Of a stretch of 64,000 nt of DNA, positions 47,070-58,859 are shown in pieces. The stretch is from Benincasa hispida (lineage: Eukaryota > Streptophyta > Magnoliopsida > Cucurbitales > Cucurbitaceae). The stretch covers positions 62,420,388 through 62,484,387 of the forward strand of contig NC_052353.1 in the NCBI RefSeq assembly GCF_009727055.1. Reading direction: 5' to 3'. Below the pieces are notes generated by a model. The model was not told where the DNA came from and did not search any database. It worked only from the letters and a program-made list of their open reading frames with translations. Within the stretch, counting starts at the first letter, position 1; every line of letters begins with the position of its first letter. Position numbers and translations under genes: made by a program.

Positions 47070-49021
47070 TGTTGCATTTGATGTCCTGAATTTCATATAT
47101 CTTGTAGTTTGTAAAAAAAAAATTATGTATTCAATAAAATAAGAGGTATTTTATTAACATACAGACTACATTAATTCAATCCAATAAACTAAGATCTACA
47201 ATTATATGATGTCACTTGAATAGAATGTGGTAGACGTACAAGTGGTTCATGTTCAAGTTAACCCAAAAGGTCTGCAGTAAATAGATAAGGTTGAGTGCCT
47301 TATCCTAGTAATACTGCGACACTTTATAATTGTTACATGAGTTGTAAATGTTACAGACAATATGAGTTATATTGTTCATGTGGAGACATGTGGAGTGGAG
47401 GAATCTTATATCAAGAGTTTATACAAGACTGGACTGCGAAATGATTGTTTTCTCTTTATAACACGGTTACTTAAGGAAATCAACATTTCACTAGGATGAC
47501 TATAGGTGACTTGACCTTAATCCTAAGTGAATTGTGAGAGCAATCCTTTGTATGGGTGAGAGTGGCCAAGTTAGCTGACTCAACAAGCCTACCATTTTGG
47601 GAATTTGTCCAGTTGGGAACACGACTACACAAGAAGGAATTCACTTCTTCATGATCGTAGGGAAAGTAGATAAATTGATCCCTTAACAGCTGATTTTGGG
47701 TCTTGAACAATGAGACCTTAACCTCTCACTGGCCTGAGAGGTGTTAGTTTATAGTTGGACTATAAACTATTTGTTCATTAGAGGAATCAGTGGTACTTAA
47801 GGAGTTAGATGTAACTACAGGGTAAAACGGTATTTTGACCCAACTGTAGTTATGAGCAATTTGTGAAGGGTCGACTCAACAATTGATTGGTTATATCCAC
47901 AAACATTGAAATACATCTATAGTGTGAAGAGTATAGCTAACTAGTGGAGTGACTAGTTGTTAATAAACATTGATTAATTTAATTAAAGTGTTTAGTTAAT
48001 TAATCTCATATCATTGGAGCTTCTAATTTGCAGGTCCATAATGTTCCCCTGTTAGCTCACTAAGGATAGTAATGAAGAATGATTTGCATTGTTCAAATTA
48101 CTTAAAGGAGAATTCTATATGAATATGATTAATATATAGTGTATTCTGATACATTATAAAATATTGTTAATTATAAATATAATCTATAATCCAAACTAAA
48201 CAAGAGAGATATATTTGAATGAGATTCAAATATTAAATTCATATAAATTGGATTTATATAGAATTATAGTATAAGTGAGATATATGCATATAAATATGTG
48301 TTATTTATATGTTAATTAATTAACCCAAATATGATTTATCATTGAATTTATATATTAATTGATTAATTAACGGTTAATTAATTAATTAACAAATGATGGA
48401 GAATGAAGGCTAGTATAAATATGTGATTTTATGTTAATTAATTAACTGTATATTAAATATGATTTAATATATAGTTATTTAATTTATATGTTAATTGATT
48501 AATTAATAGTTAATTAATCAATTAAAAAATATTGGAAAGTAAGAAAAACTTGGAGAGGGGGTTACCCTTTCCCTATAAATATATCATTATAATCCATTTA
48601 GGGCAAAAGTTTTATTTTGAGAAAAGAAAACCTAGCTCCATTCTCATATTCTCTTAACTCTACTTTCTCGAGAACATTCCATCTACCTTCATTCCCTCTT
48701 CCAAGGTGTTGGAGCCAACACATCCAGGTCCTTGGAATTCTAGAGCATAACGAGGAAGCTCTTGTGGGGGTGTCTTTGTTCGTTGAGAGGTTCGAATCCA
48801 TGTGCAAAGGAGAGGAAATCGTGATGAAAGAGGAATCTTCAAAGGTGAGTTTTCTTCTTCCCTTTCTTCTCTTCTTCTTCTTCTTCATTAAGAGCATGCT
48901 TAGGTTTATTTAATGTTTATCCTATTTTTGTGTGAATTAGTTCACTATTTTTATGTTTCATAAAATTGATTTTCAAATTTCACGACGATCACACAATTCC
49001 ATAGGAATCCGATTCCCTTCA
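47070..49021 (+). mobile_element. Family F unit F1, solo-LTR-like
   Basis: 1952 bp, TGTTGCATTTGATGTCC at the start and CCGATTCCCTTCA at the end. Perfect target-site duplication CTTCT (47065-47069, 49022-49026) in the gag of element E. No coding capacity. This copy has extra TTAATTAATTAAC-rich sequence at 48310-48540. Confidence 0.93.
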
Positions 49022-51397
49022 CTTCTTGTCGAAATGCTTGACTGCGATTCATCAAAAGAGGTATTTGTTGGGGTTGATACCCTAAATCTCGTGGGTCTTG
49101 TAGTTTGTAATTATAATATATAAATGATTTATTTATTTAATAACATATGAGATATTTTATTTGATATTTAGTAGCATTAACCCACAAAACCAATAAACTA
49201 ACATCCATGCTTATCTTCTGTAGCTTAAACATGTATGTAGAGTCATACAGGTGGATCTTGTTTAAGTGAAAGCCTAAATGGTCTGTTGTAGATGGATAAG
49301 ACTGGATACCTTATCCTAGTGATACTACAAATTCGACCAATTTTGTAGATGTTACAATTGTTGTAAAGTACGACAAATGATCTGATCCTGATAATTAATG
49401 TGGAGACATGTGAGTAAGGGTGTTATATACAAAGGAGTTTGTATAAGACTGGACCATGAAATGAATAGTCTTATTATATAATGCCGTTAATAGTAGAAAC
49501 TTACATTTCATCAGGATGACCATAGGTGACATGACTTGAATCCTGAGCAAGTTGTGAACTCTTGCCTATGAAGGCGGTCATTGATTTGTATGGGTGAGAG
49601 TGGCCAAATCTTCGATTCAATAAGCCTACTATTTTGGGGATTCGTCTGAATGGGAAGTTGGGAACACAGTTACACAAGATGAAATTCGCTCATTCCCTAA
49701 TGTCGGGGTAAGTAGATAAATTGCTCCATTAAGGGTTGATTTCGGGACTTGAACAATGTGGTGCCACACCCTCCCTTAGCCCAAGAGGGGTTTGGTCATA
49801 ATTGGACTATAACTTATTGTTCAATACAGTGATCAGTGCTACTTAAGAAGTTAAATATAACCTTAAAAATTGGTAATTTTGGTCCAGTTGTATTTATGAG
49901 CAAATTGTGAAGGGTCATCGTGTTGTTGATTGGTTATATATAATGGACATAGAAATATATCTGTACTACGAATAGTGTAGCTGTCGGTCTTTAGTAGAGT
50001 AACAGACAGTTAATGGATGTTGAGTAATTTAATTAAAAGAGTTTAATTAATTATTCAAGTACCATTTGAGCTTCAATCTACAGGTTCATAAGGTCCTCTT
50101 CTGTAGCTCAACTAGGATTATTGAGAATTAATTTTGGATTAATTTTAATAGTTCAAATTAATTGAGAGAATTAATTACATGTGATATAATTAAAATAAAA
50201 TTTAAATTAATTGTATGTGATATAATTAATATAATGTATTTGATATATTATAATATAAAGTTTATTTTGAGAGGATTTAAGTATTTGAATATGATTCAAA
50301 TATTAATTATATAGATGATATTCATATAATTATATTTAATATAAATATGATTTATATTAAATGTCATGCATTATTAAGAGAAATAAAAATTATAGGTTAT
50401 ATTGTATTTGATAGAATATAAAAACTATAGGTTATATGTTATATATATATATATATATTATATGATAAGGTGGTTATCATGAAGAAACCAGTTAAGGTTC
50501 TTGAGCGAAAACGGGGATCGGACCCAAATTCCAATTTTACAGAAGAATATAAATAAATTATGCATTTAATTAAAGAATTTTAAAGCATGCTAAAAAAAAT
50601 ACAGAAGAGAAAAATGGGTTCAAGAAACCCTTACCTTTGAAGATTGATATTCAAGAGAAATCTCTTGAATAGAAAAGAGCATCACCACAAAAGAGACCTA
50701 TGTATTCTCTGGTGAGAATCTAGAGTGTGTGGGCTCTTTCTATTTTAGAAGAGAGGAATTTTGAAAGAGTAGAGAGAAGAAAGAGACCTATGTAAACACA
50801 CCAGATGAAGAAGACAAAAAAAGAAAAAGAAAAAGAAAAAACTACCCTACTATCATGACTTAGAGAGAAGTAGGGAGAAGGAGTTACAACTCCCCCCAAA
50901 AAATGATTTTTAAAAAAATTAAATTAAATTAAATTAATTTATTTTTAATAAATCAATTAATATATATTTATATGATAACTACCTCACCGTATAATATTTA
51001 TATTAAAGTATATGTTTTATCATATATAACATATAACCTATAGTTTCTATATCGTATCAAATACAATATAACCAAAAATTTCAATTCTCTCTACCAATGG
51101 ATTTTAATATAAATCACATTTACATTAAATTTAATTATATGAATCCAATTCACATAATTAATATTCGAATCATATTCAAATATTTACTTCCTCTCAAATA
51201 AACTTTATATTATAATGTATCAAATACATTATAATTATTTTATCATATATAATTAGATTAAATTATTTATATCACATACAATTAATTCCCTCAATCAATT
51301 TGAACAATTCAAATTAATCCGAAAATTGATTCTCGTTAATTCCCATTGAGCTATAAAGGGGACCTCATGGACCTGTAACTTGAAGCTCAAACAGTAC

Positions 51398-53474
51398 TGA
51401 TGACATGCAGAAATGCATGTCATCTTAGGCCTTTTACTTAGAATTATGAGGGTTGTTAAGCAGAATATGCGTCAATTATGTTAGGAATTCATAAGAAATT
51501 GAGCTTTCGGTGTCCAACATTAAGAATCTTAGTTAACCCATTATTATGTGTTATTATGCGTTCAATTATCTATTTTTGTAGCTAACGCAGGAAGTGGATA
51601 CAAACGCGGAAACTGGACTACCGCATAGACGACTGCATACGGAGAAATTCTCCATCGCTAAAGCGAACTCGTTCGATCAACAATTGGGTGTTGCGGTAAT
51701 CAATCGCATGCGTCCATCACATGGGAGTTGCGCTCGTCAAGCGATTGCGGTCATCGTGTAGAAGTTGCGGTATTAAGCGAATGCGGTCATTGAATGATTA
51801 CGGATACACGATAACGCATGATAAAGGGATCAACGCAAGGTTGGTGGAATGAAAGCATCAATGCATCTACCTTGGGAAAAGCAAAAGATGATGTTGATAT
51901 TTCACCTACCACGTCGTTAGTAGCAGAGATTCAGAAAGGACTAAACACGCTGCGAATGTCAGAATCAGAGCAGTCTATTAATGCTGTCGGCGATTGAGGC
52001 TCTATATAAAGAAGCCGATGAGCAAAACTTCAACTTATCTAGGGTTTTCACCCAAGGTTGAATCCAATATTTTCGCCTGAGGTTCGCCTAGGGCGGATCC
52101 TTGTGATCCAGAAAAATACGTGAGAAAAAGCTTGAGAGTTCTTCATCTCATTCATTCATTCAGAGTGATGACCGGAGTTAGATCTCGAGAGAGTCAGCTC
52201 CTCCACCCATCCATGGCACCACCGACAGCCTTGACGCACATCCGCTGGAAGCAAGTCATTGCTTCCAGCCGGTCATATCATTTTCTCTTCTGTTCTTATA
52301 TTGTATTGTATTACATTTTGTGATTAAGGAATTAATACATGATGTGTTCAATGCATTTCTTTGTTTCCTTCGACTCCATCTCCATCTTCTTTACTTCACA
52401 TCTTTAACTTTCATTGCATCACTTAGTGAGATTGCTAGAGTATCGCATACTTAGTCATGTGGATTAGAGATATGAAGCATGTAGCAAACCACCGAGAGGT
52501 GTACGTTGCGTGAATGTGTGAGAAAACCTTATTTGCTTAGTGTGAAGCTGTAAAAACGCCTGCCTATAGATGGACGCAACGCTTGTCTATGAGTAAAGTC
52601 AGCAACAACTAACTGCTCGAGAGGGTAAGTGGTTGGCCGCATTAAGAAATGTAAGCTATTGTTCACTAGAGATAGGAATAATCTTATGTCAACAATGTTT
52701 ATGTGGTTACCTTGTCCTATGAGCGCATCATTCATCATTTAGGCTTACTTGAGAGGGTAGTCTAAAATCCAAATCTAAGACTCGAGAGAGCGGACTGGAA
52801 TGCATAGGCAAGAATGGGGAACTTAGAGATAAGCTCTGTTTGCTTTCACACAGCGTATGCACCCTACGGATAGGATATTGTATGCGTCTAGGAAGTAGGA
52901 TATAATGGTTATATTCGGTCATCTCGACACTTATGCCTACCCATTGCATACGTCCTAGATTTAGGCTTTTAGTGTGTGTAGCATGATCGTATGGCTTGCG
53001 TTGACTAAGGTTTCCCTTGCGATTACTCTTAAGGGTTGCTATGAAATTATCTCCACATTTTATCTATTTTCCCACTCATTTATTTCATGTCAAGAGTTGT
53101 CGTGTCTCAACCTCTCATACATATTCTCATTGCGTTGTCTGTTAGATAGGAGTAGGAGTAGGATTAACTTAGCAACCTCCCTACCATTATTTTATTCAAA
53201 CCGCCGCATGCACATTACCGCATTCATTTTGCTACAAGTCCCCGTGTTCAACCTTGGATCATCCGAGAAACTTACGTTCACGTTATACTTGGTGTGAACG
53301 CAAGAAAACTTGTGATAGGACGCATGGTCATTGCATACATTCGTTAACGCATTATCATTCCAACGCATGACCATCGACACATGACAATCAATGCATACTT
53401 CAAGAACATGCATCGTATATTGCGTCCATGGAATTTTAGTTGTTGAGTAATTGACATCTAATTTACCGTCATCA
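51398..53474 (+). mobile_element. Family G solo-LTR-like unit G1
   Basis: 2077 bp, begins TGATGACATGCAG and ends ACCGTCATCA. Perfect target-site duplication AGTAC (51393-51397, 53475-53479). The first bases form a perfect 11-bp hairpin (51399-51424). A TATA-type CTCTATATAAAGAAGCC at about 52006 is conserved in G2 and may be the LTR promoter. Reading frames such as 52120-52323 recur in G2 only because the DNA is shared. Confidence 0.95.
51560..51870 (+). repeat. AACGCA/TTGCGGT motif array in G1
   Basis: Variants of AACGCA, ACCGCAT, TTGCGGTCATC and AAGCGA(T/A) recur every 15-25 bp; a second cluster with GCATGACCATCGA-type words lies at 53190-53420. The same arrays occupy the matching places in G2 (59040-59300 and 60890-60990). 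Confidence 0.8.
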
Positions 53475-53524
53475 AGTACACGAATAATTAATTAAACTCT
53501 TTTAATTAAATAATTCACCATCCG

Positions 53525-55632
53525 TGTCACACCTACTCCCAGATTACCCTCATAACCTGGAAGAAGATGTGATGGTAGCAGTTACTAACGCTGTTGCCAC
53601 CACTTACCACCCTAACCCACAAAACTTGAGTGCCAACCTAATAACTAATATTAATGCATACAAACAGCTCGCCTTCAGAAGGCTCCATATAGATTATATG
53701 ATCACATGCAAACAGTCATGACATAATATCTACAAGTAAAATATTTACAGTTGAACCCAAACTTCACTTACAAAGCCCTGATCCCCCTCAAAACATGTGT
53801 ACATAGATATAGACCATCAACCTAAGTTCTTCTAAACTAGCCGGACCTTTCAGTGGTAAACAGCAGAAGGATCAACCTTGAGGAATCTGATCGCTACCTG
53901 GAAAAGGAAAACATAGAAAATCTGTGACCTAGTAGCCCAGTGAGTGACTATAAAAATCATATTATGCCATACTTTACGTTATTATAAACATGTAACATAT
54001 TGAGAAACGTTTCAAGCAACTTCCTTAAACATAAACATGGTCATAACATCAAGCTTCTGAGAAGAAAACCCATTAAACATCAATAAACATCCTTAAACAT
54101 CATTAATCCTTAGTTGAGAACGAGCATACATCGTTCTAGCTCCCAATGTCTGTATTCGACTAAGAACCCATACTTTAGCCTCTCTTTGTTGGTATATGGC
54201 CTAGGAGACCCATACTTCAACCTCTCATTCAGAACTACCTACGTGCACGTGGAATTTTCTAAGTACCGTCAACACTTTAGGTGCTATGGCCCCAGATACC
54301 TTCTCAGAGTCCTTTATATCGGGTTTATCATGCTCATCATAAAACTTATTCTTTTAGAAACATGTATACTTGAAAGCATAGTAACATGAACAAGAGCTTT
54401 CACATCTTTTTAAACTTCTAACGCATTCTTTGTGTACATAAACACAAATATTTAAACATGCTTTATAAACATTGTTTTAAACTAGCATGCGTTAATAACT
54501 CTTCAAACTTGGTTTGCTTGGAAGACATTCTTATAATTAAGCAAGCATGAGTTACTAAAACATTTAGAAAATTTTTTAGATTTGTCACTCACAACTCGTC
54601 GGGGCTTTTAATGGGTTATAAGTTTCTCTTAGCTCCTCTTGGCCTGAAATGACATAATTCCTGATTATATTACTTAGAATTCCCATCAAGATGCTTCAAG
54701 TAGTTTATTTACTAGTGAAACCTTTACCAACAAGATCATCATTACTAGCGAGATTGTCATTATGAGCAAGATCTTCTCCATGAGCGAGATCCTCATGAGC
54801 AAGATCAAGCATTTCACTAGCAAAACTTCATCATAGCGAGACTTGCCACTTCTAGCGAGATTGGTATCTATACCAGCAAGATTCAGTCCAAAAATTCAGC
54901 AAGATTCTCTTCTTGAGCGAGATCAACACAAAACTAGCGAGGTTATCATCCTGAGCGAGATTCACATCTTCCTTGTCTCGCTCTCACTCTCCATGGTGAG
55001 CTGCTTGCTTGATCTTCCCAAGCAGCTGCCTGTTTACGTACCAAATTCTTGTTTCAATTTCAAAAATTCATAACTCAAAATTCAGAACCTTTTTCAAGAA
55101 ACTTCCTTCTATAAACTTGTTTAGAATTAAGTTGACTTTCTTATTTTAAATTATGAGCCCTAAATTCCTTGTAATGTAGCCTGAAGCTTCCAATATTCAC
55201 CCCTGGCCTTAATTAATCCGAGAACCTAACCCTTCTATAAATTCTTTACTTTTCGTCCTTCATCCTGTGAGATATTCCTCCGGCAGACCAACCTCAAAAA
55301 CTAGATTCTCCTAGCTTTCAAATGGTACCAATCTTACTTAATTCGCTTGAGCCATTTGCCAAAATCGAGCTTCTGAAGTTCATCCTCCTTTTATACTTCC
55401 AGCCGCATCGCATGATTAAATGTCAAACCGCCACCTCATCCAACACTAACTTAGTGCTTCCAACCAAACTCAGTTAATAAGTCTCTTTAATCTTTTTTTC
55501 TTTTTTTTTTTTTCTCTCCTTCATTCGTAATCTCCTGTAATTAAACCATAGATTTCCACTTATCAATTAATTAACATAACATCCTCATGGCTAAACATAC
55601 ATATATAGGAAATCTAGAATTCGGAGTTTACA
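53525..55632 (-). mobile_element. Family H solo-LTR-like unit
   Basis: 2108 bp, TGTCACACCTACTCCC on the plus strand to GAATTCGGAGTTTACA. Target-site duplication ATCCG (53520-53524) against ATCTG (55633-55637). The host F3 sequence reads straight across when it is removed. It shares no sequence with F or G. The GGGAGTAGGTGTGACA 3' end on the minus strand resembles plant gypsy LTR ends, but without an internal region the superfamily is unproved. Confidence 0.88.
54720..55000 (-). repeat. AGCGAGAT motif array in H
   Basis: At least twelve variants of (T/G)AGC(G/A)AGAT(C/T) (CTAGCGAGATT, GAGCAAGATC, GAGCGAGATC, CAGCAAGATT) with irregular 12-25 bp spacing. Confidence 0.85.
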
Positions 55633-57123
55633 ATCTGTTAACTATCGGGCACTCCACTAAAGACTGACAGCTGCACTCTTCGCACTATATATATATTTCT
55701 GTGTCCATTGGATTTAACCAATCAATAGTACGATGACCCTTCACAAATTGCTCGTAAGTACAGCTAGGCCAAAATTACCTTTTTGTCTATGTAGTTACAT
55801 CTAACTCCTTAAATACCACTAATCCCTCTAATGAACAATAAATCATACTCCAACTATGACCAAACTCCTCTCGAGCCAGGAGAGGGTGTGGTGCCACATT
55901 GTCCAAGCCCCAAAATCAGCTTTTAAGGGAGCAATTTATCTACTTACTCTGATGTTGAGGAATGAGTGAATTCCTTCTTATGTAGTTGGGTTCTCAACTC
56001 CCCAATCAGATGAATCCCTAAAATGATAGGCTTATTGAGTCAGCGATCTGGCGACTCTCATCCATACAAATCAAAGGACCGTCTTCATAGGCATGATTTC
56101 ACAACTCACTCAGGATTAAGGTCATGTTACCTATGGTCATCCTAATGAAATGTAAGTCTCTATTATGAACGACATTATATAATGAGACTAGTCATTTCGT
56201 GGTCTGGTCTTATACAAACTCCTTTGTATAAAATACCGCTACTTATATCTCTCAACATGAATGATCAGGATCAGATCACTTGTAGCACTTTACAACAATT
56301 GTAACATCTACAAATTGGGTCGTACTCATAGTGTCAACAGGATAAAGTATGCAGCCTTATCCATCTACTACAGACCATTTAGGTTATCACTTAAACATGA
56401 TCCACCTGTATATCTCTACATACATGTTTAAGCTACAAGATAATCTTGGATGTTAATTTATTGGTTTATGGATTAATGCAATTAAATGTCAAATAAAACA
56501 TCACATATTTTTTTACATAAATAAAATGTTTGTATAATACAGTTACAAACTATAGGACTCTAGAGATTAGGGCATCAACCCCAACATATCATAAGTTAAT
56601 TTTTTTTAAAGTTAATTTTATGAGGGAATTGTAACTCCCTCCACTTCTTTTCTCTCTAGTGGAAGACGTATATGGGTGGTTGTTCAGTTTCCATGGTTTT
56701 TCATCTTCTTCATTAGATAAGATCACAGAGAAGCTCTCTGTGAATTTTTCCCAGGACACACTCTCTCTGCAAGAAATTTTCTTTTATCTAAAACTCTCTC
56801 CCTCTTCTTACAATATATAGAGTCCACTCCTCATGTAATTCTCATCCCCTAAGGAGAATACAGATGACGATTTTGTGGTGATGGTCATCTTGGATTGCTA
56901 CATTCTTGAAAGTCTTTCGAATTGTTCGTGACCCATCAAGGAGGAGATTTGTGAAGATCTTGGTTCTTCAAGGGTAAGTAATTTCTAACCCTAAAATTCA
57001 CCCTTAATAGCATGCTATAAAATTTTTGTAATTTGCATAATTTTTCCCTATAATTTTGTATTCTATGAAAATTGGGATTAGGAACGATCTCGCTTCCATA
57101 GTGGACCTCACGGTTCCTTCAAT

Positions 57124-57135
57124 TGGCATCAGAGC
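57124..57135 (+). other. Primer-binding site of the F2 element
   Basis: TGGCATCAGAGC, one base different from the usual initiator-Met tRNA complement TGGTATCAGAGC, two bases after the LTR end. Confidence 0.85.
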
Positions 57136-58859
57136 GGTGGTTCTTGATCCCAATTTTATTTTTCCAAAATTATAATTTTAGTTTATGGTGGATTGCGTTC
57201 TGAATTATGTTCATATTGATGAATGTTGAATGATTTGTAATTTGTGAATGTTTACGAGATTAGGCTTTAGATTTATCGCTTTTTTTACAATATGATTTGT
57301 AATGGCCCAATGTTTTGAGCATTATTTGTTACAATTGAGTCTGTAATTCTTAGTTTGTGTCGTTCGTGAATTTTCTGGCGACATTCTGATGGATTCGAGG
57401 CCCAAATTGGAGCAAAATCGGTGGATTTCACAACTGTACAGTGGATGGCTGTATAGTAGTGTTGCGATGATGCGATGAGGCGGACGAATGATCTTTTCTG
57501 TAGCGTTGCAATGCTAGGTCACAACGTTGCAACGCTTCGAGACAGAAAGATGAATCGCTTCGCGTACGGTTCAGTTCTGGCTCAGCTAGTTCGCGTCCGG
57601 TTCGCTTGGTTCGGGTGGTTCACAGGTGGTTTGGGTTTTAGGCCATCCAGTTCGTGCATTCAAGGCCCGCTTCACTTGTCTTAAATCAGTTTGACTATTA
57701 TTTTGTAATAGTTAGGTACTAAATTAATTGAATAAATATAAATATTATATTAATTTAGGTAATAGATTAGGAGTCCAATCTCAGTCCATAAATTGTTGTT
57801 TAAATTATGCATTTGATGCATGGTTTACTTTTATTTATATATGTCATAATGTATGCCATATAGTAAAGTCCCACCATAGGTTATCTATGCATTATTCATG
57901 CATCATTTATATTATAAATGTTATAATATATAGTTGCATGATTTTATTTTATAGCATGCTCATGCATCATATAATATAAGTATTATAATATATGTTTCCA
58001 TACATTAATAACATAGCCATGCATCATTTACATTATAAGGTTATAATATATAGTTTGGATGTATAGACATATGTATGCTATCAGTTCTTTCATTACCTTA
58101 GTACATATAGATGTTATGTATGTTAAGTAATGAAATGAGAATTGCATGAAGCATGACACTACTTTAGATAATTTTATAAATGTTATAATTTTATTAATAC
58201 GACATTCAATGCATTATATGATTTTAATTTATTTCATTGATTTTATAATGTTATAATTAAATGAAATTAGAAATTAAAATCAATAATTCAGAATTGCATG
58301 CAAACTTAGGTTAAAATCATTTTTTAAAATAATTTTAAAATATAATTCACATAGACTTAAAATCACAATATTTTGAATGATATTAGAAGTTAGTTTAATC
58401 TTCTAATCACTTTAATAGGATTAAATTGATTTTAATTAAAAGATTAAATTTGTAGCAAACATATCTATAAAGAATCTTTTGTCTAAGGCTAGTTCTGTCT
58501 AGGCTGTGATATTTAAGTTGAAAGAAATGGAACACCCCTACCTGGAAATTGACCTGGGAGGGTGAAATAGATAGATTTTCTACAAACATGCAATTGTTGA
58601 TTAAATTTTATTAAATTGTTTAGTGAACATTAATCAAAGTTGTTTAACGATCCAAAGTAAATGTTACTTTGGAGAAAACTTAAACAATCACTTAATAAAA
58701 TAATTAGCCGTATTTTTTTAAGTTAAATTAACCCTAGGTAAAACATTCAGTGGGAGGAAAATTGGGTATAGGATACTTAATTTTTCCTTTTCACATTTCT
58801 CCCTCATAGTTCACATCGTGAGATCTATACTCGGCCTCGAGGCACCTTAGCTTGTGTCC
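57136..58859 (+). mobile_element. Non-coding internal region of the F2 element (LARD-like)
   Basis: No gag or pol motif in any frame. 57370-57680 is GC-richer with GTTGCAACGCTTCG and GGTTCGCTTGGTTCGGGTGG words; 57730-58350 is AT-rich with repeated GCATGATTT/CATGCATCAT phrases. The region is interrupted by G2 and F4 and continues at 61057-61234 and 63168-63250. A long-LTR element with a non-coding interior fits the description of a large retrotransposon derivative. The small frames 57475-57684 and 57728-57979 have no support. Confidence 0.6.

Larger units (their letters stand above)
50480..56586 (-). mobile_element. Family F unit F3 inside F2, carrying G1 and H
   Basis: Starts TGAAGAAACC and ends GCATCAACCCCAACA. 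Perfect target-site duplication TATCA (50475-50479, 56587-56591). Removing G1 and H leaves about 1.91 kb, the expected unit length. Its orientation is opposite to its host, so F2 and F3 form a potential large hairpin. Confidence 0.94.
49066..57121 (+). mobile_element. Family F unit F2: 5' LTR of a larger element, split by F3
   Basis: LTR sequence runs 49066-50479 and 56592-57121, about 1.94 kb in total, starting TGTTGGGGTTGATACCC and ending CGGTTCCTTCA. It is followed after two bases by a primer-binding site (57124-57135), so this is a true 5' LTR, not a solo LTR. It shows that family F units are LTRs of a retrotransposon. Inserted in the gag of element E only 40 bp from F1. Confidence 0.92.

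Noticed and set aside
48785..48800. GGTTCGAATCC, a perfect tRNA B-box-like word
   Set aside because: No A-box, acceptor stem or cloverleaf can be formed around it, and it lies inside a family F LTR. Chance match.
48617..48913. Overlapping plus- and minus-strand frames of about 98 codons
   Set aside because: They fall entirely inside F1 and have no domain or codon signal; no other F copy keeps them open.
52120..52323. Reading frame conserved between G1 and G2 (also 59662-59871)
   Set aside because: Both are copies of the same LTR; the frames differ in length and start, and there is no sign of protein-level conservation.
57475..57684. GC-rich frame in the F2 interior as a possible gag
   Set aside because: No zinc knuckle, no gag signature and short length; treated as non-coding interior.
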